From Lentimicrobium sp. (lineage in GTDB: Bacteria; Bacteroidota; Bacteroidia; Bacteroidales; Lentimicrobiaceae), in NCBI GenBank assembly GCA_023957275.1, contig JAMLHF010000022.1, forward strand, positions 1-61,981: a stretch of 61,981 nucleotides of DNA. Reading direction: 5' to 3'. The notes under the pieces were generated by a model, which saw nothing but the letters and a program-made list of their open reading frames with translations, did not search any database and was not told the DNA's origin. Shown here piece by piece: positions 53,990 to 60,618 of the stretch. The translations under genes and the position numbers were made by a program. The number at the start of each line of letters is the position of its first letter. The first letter of the stretch is position 1.

Positions 53990-55498
53990 TCAGACTTTCC
54001 GGTACAACCGGAAGAACTGGTTTCGCCAGATCAGTTCAATCTCCCTGCGGTTCGTTCTGATATAGTTTTCCAGCGCCGGATCGGGCAATTCCGAATACAG
54101 CAGGAAATGGGTCGGGCCTATAGCCTCAAATTGTTTATAGACTTCCACGGGGGTGCTTTCGGGCAGGTGCGCCATGCTGTTTCTTCCGGAAAACCGCGCC
54201 AGTGCCCTCGGCTTGATAAAAACGATCAGGGCATCTCCGGGCGTGATGGCACTGACCTGCTCAAAGGCATTCTGCGCATGCACGGCATATGGACCTTCCT
54301 GAATTTCCGCCGTACTCTCCTGCAATTCCTTTAATGCCGGCATATACGTTACCAGCATCATTACGGCCGCCAGGACTGACAGCGCAATTCCGCCCCTGCC
54401 GGGATTCATGGCACCGGCCGCCGTGGCAATATAATTAAGTATCAGGGGCGCGAGGGGCAGCAGGAACCTGAATCCGGAATTGTGGTAGGGATAGACCAGC
54501 AGCAGTCCGAGGTATGCAAGCGTCACCCATTCCGCTATTCCGGGGCCGCGCCTGAATGCAACGATGAGCCCGGTAAGGGCAAAGGTGACCGCCGCGGAAC
54601 CGGCAATAAAACCAAACCAGAAAATCTGTGAATCAAGGCTGATAAAAAACAACCGCAACACCTCGGTATAGGTATAGAGATTCATGGCAACGGTTTCCGA
54701 CAGGCTCCCCAGCGAGAAAGTATTGAGATAGGAAGAGGCGCCGGAAGCCCCGCGCATAAAAATCAGGTTCAGCAGCAGCGCAATGCCCAAAGCAGCGCCA
54801 ATGGACAGGGCGGGATCCGCCGCAGATTTCCACAGGTTCTTTATTGCTCTTTTTCTGAGGAGCGCCATTATCAATTGCCAGCAGGTGTACATCGCCAGTC
54901 CGGCTGCAAGGGTGAATCCTGCCGTTTTCACCGAAATGGCAACCCCTGTGACCACACCGGCAAGCAGCCATTTCCGCCGGGATGACGGAAGCTGAAGGCT
55001 TGGTATCATTGTCAGAAACAATATAAACAGGAATGCAAAGGGGATATCGGCCATTACCTCTGCTTTCAGCCCCATCACATAAGGATTGTAATATACCATC
55101 AGGCTGAGGGCAAGCGCCGGGATCAGTCCGAAATGCCTTTTCAGAAAGAGGACGCTGAGCAGGGCTGTTGCCAGAAGAAAAACAGAAATAAGATAATTGT
55201 AAGGCGGAATATAATTGCCATATTTGCCCGTTATGGCTGAAATCATTAACGGGAATCCGGGAGGATAGGCTTTCGGGCCCAGGCTTGGGTAAAATTCGTT
55301 GTAAACATAACCGGTCTGAGGCATGGGATGGAAGCGGGCAATATTTTCGGCCTGGGCAAGGTATTGGGCAAAATCATCGCCCCAGTCGTGGTCGGCCCGG
55401 ATATTCAGGAAAAGCAACGGCAGGAACAACAGCAGGGCAATGGCTGCCGCCACGGATTGCCTGTTAAAGAATGCAGGAAGTTTCAATCCTGATTTCAT
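53990..55498 (-). CDS. Polytopic membrane protein, glycosyltransferase family 39-like
   Basis: The frame is open from 55600, but the ATG at 55498 is preferred since the first membrane helix follows at once (SVAAAIALLLFLPLLFLNIRA). The 502-residue product has about ten to twelve membrane helices and a large first outer loop with DHDWGDDFAQYLAQAENIA, where the Asp pair after the first helix is typical of GT-C glycosyltransferases such as ArnT/PMT-type enzymes. The motif YPPGFPLMISA also fits. These enzymes transfer sugars from polyprenyl carriers outside the inner membrane. Acceptor unknown. It lies after the phosphofructokinase gene, separated by a strong terminator. Confidence 0.75.
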   Translation of the reverse strand: MKSGLKLPAFFNRQSVAAAIALLLFLPLLFLNIRADHDWGDDFAQYLAQAENIARFHPMPQTGYVYNEFYPSLGPKAYPPGFPLMISAITGKYGNYIPPYNYLISVFLLATALLSVLFLKRHFGLIPALALSLMVYYNPYVMGLKAEVMADIPFAFLFILFLTMIPSLQLPSSRRKWLLAGVVTGVAISVKTAGFTLAAGLAMYTCWQLIMALLRKRAIKNLWKSAADPALSIGAALGIALLLNLIFMRGASGASSYLNTFSLGSLSETVAMNLYTYTEVLRLFFISLDSQIFWFGFIAGSAAVTFALTGLIVAFRRGPGIAEWVTLAYLGLLLVYPYHNSGFRFLLPLAPLILNYIATAAGAMNPGRGGIALSVLAAVMMLVTYMPALKELQESTAEIQEGPYAVHAQNAFEQVSAITPGDALIVFIKPRALARFSGRNSMAHLPESTPVEVYKQFEAIGPTHFLLYSELPDPALENYIRTNRREIELIWRNQFFRLYRKV

Positions 55499-55551
55499 GA
55501 TCCCCGGTTTAAAGCAAAAGCAAAGGTAATGAAACCTGTGTGAACTGAAAA

Positions 55552-55589
55552 CCGGCGGGGCGCAATTACTCATCATCGCGCCCCGCCGG
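55552..55589 (-). terminator. Terminator after the phosphofructokinase gene
   Basis: CCGGCGGGGCGC and GCGCCCCGCCGG pair perfectly over 12 bases with a 14-base loop. On the minus strand the stem is followed by TTTT. It lies about 20 bases beyond the phosphofructokinase stop codon. Confidence 0.85.
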
Positions 55590-55609
55590 AATATAGTCAC
55601 AACTATGTT

Positions 55610-56827
55610 TTACCAGTTCAGGATCTTCCTGAAGTCATAATTTTCGGGATCGGAAACATATTTCCGGGCGGCTTCGTAATCGGCCGGCTCAATGTACTGC
55701 AGACTGTCTTCAAACACCATTTTCGACTTTTGCCCATCCATATTCACCAGGCGGGGCTTCACTTTCCCGTTTTCGTCTTCCACGTCCTTCAGGTAAAGGG
55801 GCGTGATGTCGCCGTTGGGGCCACTTACCACCATACAACTGGTCAGGCCCTGGTCGAAGAGGTGCTTCACGCCTATGCCCATCAGGGCGCAGTAGAGCAT
55901 ATCAAAGGCGATGGGCTGCACGCAGCGTACCTCGTAACCGATTTCTACAGGACGGCTTTTCACGTTCAGTTTCAGTTCCTTCGTTTTTTTCTGCAGGAGT
56001 TCGTTGAAGATATGCGCCTTGCTTACATTGCCCAGTTCCGGGTGACCGTGGTCGTCGAAGGTAAAATGAATGCCCGAAGAGGTGATTTCATCGTCGGTCA
56101 TAAAGTGGAAGACCCCCTCGCTGATGATGGCGACGCCGTAGCTGATGCCCAGGATTTTACGCTTGATCATGGAGGAAATCACCAGCCTGAGGATGCGGTC
56201 GAAGGTAACTTCGGCCTTGTTGAACATCTCAGGAATGATGATCATGGGATAATGACAGGCGGCGCCGATGCCGAAGGCCAGGTGGCCGGCTTCGCGGCCC
56301 ATGGCCGAAACCACAAACCAGTTGCCGCTGGTGCGCGCATCTTCATAAACGGTGGTTGCCAGCCGCACCCCTTCCTGTTTGGCGCTCTGGTAGCCGAAGG
56401 TAGGAATACCGTCGGGCAGGGGCAGGTCGTTGTCGATGGTTTTCGGAACGTGGATGTTCTGAATCTTCACGTTATTGGCGGCAAGGAATTTCGATATGCG
56501 GTTGGCGGTGGAAGCGGTATCGTCGCCACCGATGGTGACCAGCAGCTTCACGTTGTTGCTGACGAAAAAATCTGTATTAAAATCGGCATCTTTGGGTTTG
56601 TGCCGGCTCATAATCAGGAATGATCCGCCCTGGTTGTGGATACGGTCGGCCATCTCAAAATCGATGTCGATGGTTTTAGGACTTCCCGTAAACAGGGTCT
56701 TGTATCCTTCGTGCAAACCGATGATGCGGTAACCATCCTTCAGAAAAACCTTGGCCACCGAGGCAATTACTGAGTTGATTCCGGGTGCGGGGCCACCGCC
56801 TGCCAGTATGGCAATTGATCCTTTCAT
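55610..56827 (-). CDS. pfp: Diphosphate--fructose-6-phosphate 1-phosphotransferase
   Basis: A phosphofructokinase of 405 residues that acts in glycolysis. The family pattern is clear: ILAGGGPAPGINSVI at the N-terminus and PKTIDNDLPLPDG at 128-140. The nucleotide-binding motif reads GGDDT at 100-104; the second Asp (D103), where ATP enzymes have Gly, is the known mark of pyrophosphate-dependent enzymes. I therefore call it PPi-dependent, which would make the step reversible. Later AMGREAGHLAFG and EIGYEVRCVQPIAFD fit. It stands alone and ends at a strong terminator. Confidence 0.9.
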   Translation of the reverse strand: MKGSIAILAGGGPAPGINSVIASVAKVFLKDGYRIIGLHEGYKTLFTGSPKTIDIDFEMADRIHNQGGSFLIMSRHKPKDADFNTDFFVSNNVKLLVTIGGDDTASTANRISKFLAANNVKIQNIHVPKTIDNDLPLPDGIPTFGYQSAKQEGVRLATTVYEDARTSGNWFVVSAMGREAGHLAFGIGAACHYPMIIIPEMFNKAEVTFDRILRLVISSMIKRKILGISYGVAIISEGVFHFMTDDEITSSGIHFTFDDHGHPELGNVSKAHIFNELLQKKTKELKLNVKSRPVEIGYEVRCVQPIAFDMLYCALMGIGVKHLFDQGLTSCMVVSGPNGDITPLYLKDVEDENGKVKPRLVNMDGQKSKMVFEDSLQYIEPADYEAARKYVSDPENYDFRKILNW

Positions 56828-57276
56828 TTTAATGCCGGGTTATATTTTACAGATTTGTTTATGCCTTTTATGCAGGCAGGCGCAAATTTAGGAAGATTTG
56901 TGGTTTTATTTCCGGAATCATTCACCGTTTGGTCAGCAATCGCGTGACCGCGGGGGTAATTCGTTATTTGATGTGCCGGAGTTAAAGATGTACCTGGTAA
57001 TTTGTAATGCATTTATAAAATAGTTTCACAGAGATACACAAAGATTCACAGAGAAGGCGCAGAGATTCAAAGAGGGTTGTATTCTTCTCAGTGTTACTCC
57101 GTGATACCTCGGTGAGCCCTGTGTAACTGTTTATTTTACAAGGATCCAACGAGTACCATTTTGAGAGATAAACCTTTAACCTGTAAGGATTATTTTTTTT
57201 CTGATAAATATTTGGTTTTTAATGACCTGCTAGTAATCCCGATGGGAAAACCCAGCGCATCATTTAACGAAAAACC
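56828..57276. other. Intergenic stretch with no intact gene
   Basis: About 450 bases lie between the phosphofructokinase start and the remnant toxin gene. It contains a long imperfect inverted repeat at 57024-57128 and otherwise AT-rich sequence. I see no coding region that I can support and no RNA gene. Confidence 0.55.
57024..57128. repeat. Degenerate CACAGAG-type repeat forming an imperfect inverted repeat
   Basis: The left arm is built of units such as TTTCACAGAGATACACA and ATTCACAGAG. The right arm has matching complements such as CTCAGTGTTACTCCGTG and CCTGTGTAACT. From memory, this kind of cacagag/ctctgtg element is a common dispersed intergenic sequence in Bacteroidetes. It sits beside remnants of a toxin-antitoxin module. 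Confidence 0.5.
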
Positions 57277-57339
57277 CTAAATATCCTGAATTCTTGAAGC
57301 TATCCTGAAAGAAATGTTCTGATCCAACAATAGCTTCAT
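57277..57339 (-). pseudogene. N-terminal remnant of a DUF5615 (PIN-like) toxin
   Basis: Reading leftwards from the ATG at 57339 gives 20 residues starting MKLLLDQNISFR, then a TAG stop at 57279-57277. MKLLLDxNxSxR is the hallmark N-terminus of DUF5615 PIN-like toxins, where the Asp is a metal ligand. Normal proteins have about 110 residues, so this copy is broken. The ATG overlaps the stop of the antitoxin remnant (ATGA), the usual coupling in such modules. Confidence 0.75.
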
Positions 57340-57635
57340 TCCGAAACCTGAAGTTTACGCTCCCTGTCGGAAGCAAACAGTAAGCATGCCCTGATGTCTT
57401 CCTTTGTCAACTCAGGGTAATCGGCCAGAATGTCTTCGAATGACAAGCCGGATATCAGCTGTGGCGGTGGCTTCCGGAAAGCTTTCACCGGCTCCTCTGG
57501 AGAGAATCTGTGTTGTTCTTTATATGCAGCATATTGATAAACAGCACAGTAGGCCAGCATACTGCCGGTCGTATAATTTGACTTGACTTTAGCGGAAGAT
57601 TGACTTATCTTGCGGAGCAATATATTCATAGGCAC
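57336..57635 (-). pseudogene. DUF433 antitoxin remnant with damaged N-terminal half
   Basis: The last 44 residues (LSFEDILADYPELTKEDIRA, then LLFASDRERKL) match the C-terminal half of DUF433 antitoxins very well. The N-terminal half should carry the GxPCIRGTRI DNA-binding segment. Instead it holds unrelated, low-complexity sequence (YAAYKEQHRFSPEEPVKAFRK), so the gene is probably a fusion of junk to the remaining half. It overlaps the toxin remnant by four bases. Whether any product is made is not clear. Confidence 0.7.
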
Positions 57636-57770
57636 CCGGGCTCTTTACAATTCAATTACAACTGCTTCAGGCAGAATTATTATAATGAATGAATAGCTTA
57701 AGTTTATGCTTTACAGGCTGTTCAACCTTTTTTGAAAATATTTATAATTATGTTTTTAAACATCTGAATC

Positions 57771-59162
57771 ATGAAAAGAATTTTTACCCTTTTACTATGT
57801 ATGATTAGTCTTGGCGCATTTTCCCAGGTCTTTAATAAAACGTATTCTTTTTTCGGAAACGCGGAAGCGGCCCGGGTAGATTTCGAAGAAACCGGTTACA
57901 GGATGATTGGCTCAGGTAGGGATATTGATGGCGATTTTGTTTTTGTACTTCACCTGGATTTTTTTGGTGACACCATTAAAACCAGAAAAATGTATTTTGA
58001 TTTTCAATTTTTTCATGGACTCTACCCTAGTCTGGAAATTACTGACCATGTTGGCAATCATTATATTGTTGTTTCGCGCAGCGCTGATTCAGCCCTTATC
58101 GTAAAATATTCTCCTGAATGGCATGAACTAAGGCGAAAAAGCATCCCAACCTTCGACACTTACCAGACTTACGCTATCACGCATACTGCCGATAACCATC
58201 TGGTGCTTGTTTGCGGGAATGATTTATTGAAACTTGATACTGATTTTAACATTATCTGGCATAAACAGTATGGCGGAGAAACCAATGGAACGGAATCTGA
58301 ATCAAAACCATATTCTGTCATAGAAGCTGAGGGCGGCGACTTGTTCGTTTATTCGATGGACTACTTACGTGTATTCCATTTCGAGTATCCGCCTCATTAT
58401 GCTTACCTGCGCATTTTCAATAAGGATGGTATGCTGCGCGACAGTATTGCAACCACGCTGAGATATGAATGTTTGCCATATGAAGACGGGTTTATTTGCA
58501 CAGGGTATTACATGAATTTACTTGCTTTTCCACCTGTTACAGGTAATTCTCTGATACACCATGATCTCGGTGGCGCGCAGGTTTTATTGAAAAATCTGGC
58601 TTATGTTGACAGTAGTTGTATCGTACAAAGACCAGTACAAAATCATGAAGGCAATCTGATTTTTTTTGGAGCTAATTGCGCTGATTTTAATAGAAATATT
58701 TATATGCACGCTGCTTCCATAGAAGGAGACAGCCTGTGGACAAGACAATTTCCTTTTCCTGATTATGAAAAGAGCTGGGTTACTGATATCAAGGTTGCCC
58801 CTGATGGGGGTTATCTTTTTTCAACATATCATGAAGCCAATGACAACCGGGTATTTCCCGGATTAATCAAAACCGATGCCATGGGCAACATCAGTAGTCT
58901 GGGATTTGAAGAAAGTGTAATCAATGAGAAGGTCAGGGTTTATCCGAATCCTGCCGCCGGATTTGTAGTTTTCGAACTTGACCAGCCATCGCCCGGGCGT
59001 ATAATAACCATAACCGACATTACCGGAAGAACGGTTGCTGAGATACCTGCCAACAGCGTAAAAGTCGTATGGGAGCCGGCAGGGGCAAAGCCTGGCGTAT
59101 ATTTCTACAGATTGCGGGAACCCTCAGGAACCACCGGCGGTAAACTGCTGATCGCGCCCTGA
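57771..59162 (+). CDS. T9SS-exported protein with C-terminal sorting domain
   Basis: A 463-residue secreted protein. The signal peptide is LLLCMISLGAFSQ. The middle is a beta-rich region with propeller-like units (ITHTADNHLVLVCGNDLLKL, VAPDGGYLFSTYHEAND) and has no enzyme motif. The last 75 residues are a type A T9SS domain: VRVYPNPAAGFVVFEL, ITDITGRTVAEI and PGVYFYRLREPSG. So it crosses the outer membrane by the T9SS and is attached or released at the surface. By eye it is more AT-rich than the housekeeping genes nearby. It sits between two toxin remnants, in an accessory stretch. Confidence 0.85.
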   Translation: MKRIFTLLLCMISLGAFSQVFNKTYSFFGNAEAARVDFEETGYRMIGSGRDIDGDFVFVLHLDFFGDTIKTRKMYFDFQFFHGLYPSLEITDHVGNHYIVVSRSADSALIVKYSPEWHELRRKSIPTFDTYQTYAITHTADNHLVLVCGNDLLKLDTDFNIIWHKQYGGETNGTESESKPYSVIEAEGGDLFVYSMDYLRVFHFEYPPHYAYLRIFNKDGMLRDSIATTLRYECLPYEDGFICTGYYMNLLAFPPVTGNSLIHHDLGGAQVLLKNLAYVDSSCIVQRPVQNHEGNLIFFGANCADFNRNIYMHAASIEGDSLWTRQFPFPDYEKSWVTDIKVAPDGGYLFSTYHEANDNRVFPGLIKTDAMGNISSLGFEESVINEKVRVYPNPAAGFVVFELDQPSPGRIITITDITGRTVAEIPANSVKVVWEPAGAKPGVYFYRLREPSGTTGGKLLIAP

Positions 59163-59198
59163 GTGAATCAGGGTATGGCAAGATCAGATGCAGTAAAG

Positions 59199-59357
59199 CT
59201 AATGTAAATTATTAATTTCTAAGCATCCCATCTCGGCATAAGCAGGATCAGTCAGAAATGCCTTTATTGTATCATGGTTTTTTCTGAGTATCCGTTCAAT
59301 GTTATTGGTTTTGGTATTTCCGGTTCTCAGCCAGATTATTTTGGGTGGCGATCCTTT
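59199..59357 (-). pseudogene. C-terminal remnant of a DUF5615 (PIN-like) toxin at the IS boundary
   Basis: On the minus strand the frame reads KGSPPKIIWLRTGNTKT, then NNIERILRKNHDTIKAFL and a C-terminus MGCLEINNLH before a TAG stop at 59201-59199. PPKxIWLRTGN and the closing acidic helix are the C-terminal hallmarks of DUF5615 toxins. The frame is cut exactly at the left end of the IS630 element. The sequence right of the element does not code for the missing N-terminal part, so more than a simple insertion took place. It is missed by ordinary gene calling because it has no start codon. Confidence 0.75.
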
Positions 59358-59386
59358 ATATAGAGTCTATTATTTATTTACACATA
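59357..59386 (+). repeat. Left terminal inverted repeat of the IS630-type element
   Basis: TATATAGAGTCTA at 59357 onward and TACACATA at 59379-59386 match, in reverse orientation and with identical spacing (22 bases), TATATAAAGTCTA and TACACATA at the right end (60482 down to 60453). The outer TA on each side is likely the duplicated target. Confidence 0.8.
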
Positions 59387-59393
59387 ATTTTAT

Positions 59394-59401
59394 TATCTTT
59401 G
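59394..59401 (+). promoter_or_regulatory. Candidate transposase promoter -7 element
   Basis: TATCTTTG matches TAnnTTTG and lies 24 bases upstream of the transposase start at 59425, inside the element. Confidence 0.4.
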
Positions 59402-59424
59402 TAGAAATATTAATCTACAAGGTA

Positions 59425-60472
59425 ATGGGAAGACATGTATTAGAAGTAAAAGGTTACACGCCGGATGACATCAAGGCTCTATTTCGCAAAGATGAGCGCT
59501 ATACCATTGGTTTGAGATTGTATGCGGTATATCAGGTTTCATTGGGCACATCAAGCAGGAAGCTTGAAGATCTTTACAACACCAGCTTTAAGCAGATAAC
59601 CAATTGGGTTCATCGGTTTGAAGAACAAGGCATTGATGGATTGCGTGACAAACCTGGCAGGGGGAGGAAATCGCTGTTAACTCAGGAGCAATCAGATCAT
59701 CTGCGTAATCTGATGTTAAACGAATCACCTGTCGCTCATGGCTATAATACAGAAACATGGACAGGGCCAATGATACAGCAGTATATCAGCAATAAGTTTG
59801 GGATAAACTACAAAAAAGCCCAGGTGTACAATATTATAAAATTATCAGGGTTTTCTTATCAGAAAGGAAAGGCCACATACCCTGAAGCCCAGCAGCAAGC
59901 CAAAGATGAATTTTCAGAGGTTTTAAAAAAAACTCTATGAAAAAACGCCGGAAACAGTAGTCCTCTATGAAGATGAATTTAGTTTGAGCAACACTGCAAC
60001 TGTTTCATATCAATGGTCTGCACGTGGCAAACAGCCAAAAGTATGTTGTAAGCAGCGAAGAAGAGAACGTCAGACTGTTTTTGGGACAGTAAACCCACTA
60101 ACAGGACAAATTGTGATTTCGTTTGAAAACAAAGGTAATGCTACGACTTTTAAAAAACACCTTAAAAAAGTAGTCAAATCATTCAAAGGCAAAAAGATCA
60201 TACTCATTCTCGATAATGTGAGGTATCATCATGCCAAAAGACTAAAGCCTTTTCTCAGTCAACATGCAAACCATTTGGAGTTAATGTTTTTACCTCCATA
60301 CTGCCCGGATTTGAATCCAATCGAGAGAGTTTGGTGGTTTATGAGAAAGAAGATCACACATAATCGTTATCTGGAATCACTCGAAGAAAGAAAAGCCAAA
60401 TTCTGGATGATGTTCTCACACTTTCTTCATCCGAACGATCAATTGAAAAATATATGTGTACTTATTAATTAG
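59425..60472 (+). CDS. IS630-type transposase, split in two frames at an A8 tract
   Basis: The first frame (59425-59940) begins MGRHVLEVKGYTPDDIKALF and carries the N-terminal helix-turn-helix (TSFKQITNWVHRFEEQGIDG) and linker (GRGRKSLLT), ending at a TGA just after AAAAAAAA (59925-59932). The second frame is open from 59927 and carries the catalytic domain: first Asp in VVLYEDEFSLS, second in ILILDNVRYHHAK, Glu in CPDLNPIERVWW. Moving from frame one to frame two on the A8 run needs loss of one A (or a +1 shift), which would give a full-length protein of about 350 residues. Programmed slippage is likely, since all catalytic residues are kept; simple decay by one mutation is the alternative. 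Confidence 0.85.
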
Positions 60473-60482
60473 ACTTTATATA
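60453..60482 (-). repeat. Right terminal inverted repeat of the IS630-type element
   Basis: Read on the minus strand it starts TATATAAAGTCTA and contains TACACATA at the same distance as in the left repeat. The transposase stop codon (60470-60472) lies inside it. Confidence 0.8.
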
Positions 60483-60503
60483 ATCACCTTCAGCACAAAC
60501 ATC

Positions 60504-60549
60504 AAAAAGAACACCCGCCGCGATCTCCGCCGGCGGGTGTTCTTTTTTT
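60504..60549. terminator. Strong hairpin terminator between the IS and the T9SS gene
   Basis: AAAAAGAACACCCGCCG and CGGCGGGTGTTCTTTTTTT form a stem of about 17 pairs with a short loop, with A and T tracts on both sides, so it can work in both directions. It lies 70 bases beyond the stop of the leftward T9SS gene. Confidence 0.88.
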
Positions 60550-60618
60550 ACTTCAGGGGGCCTGAAACTTCTTCTGGACTACTACATAGCCGGGGGGAAT
60601 CACCGTTCCGGCTTCCGG

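Larger units (their letters stand above)
59359..60480 (+). mobile_element. IS630-family insertion sequence, complete, about 1.12 kb
   Basis: The element is bounded by about 28-base imperfect inverted repeats and flanked by TA on both sides (59357-59358, 60481-60482), the known IS630 target duplication. It encodes one transposase in two frames (59425-60472). A -7-type promoter (TATCTTTG, 59394-59401) lies just inside the left end. It has landed beside a toxin remnant and a terminator. Both ends and the DDE residues look intact, so it may still move if the frame change is bypassed. Confidence 0.85.

Noticed and set aside
55730-56623. A 297-codon open frame on the plus strand opposite phosphofructokinase
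   Set aside because: It is the shadow of a certain gene and shows no domain.
59359-60482. Idea that the IS simply split one whole toxin gene
   Set aside because: The right flank does not encode the toxin N-terminus when the flanks are joined, so a simple insertion does not explain the remnant.
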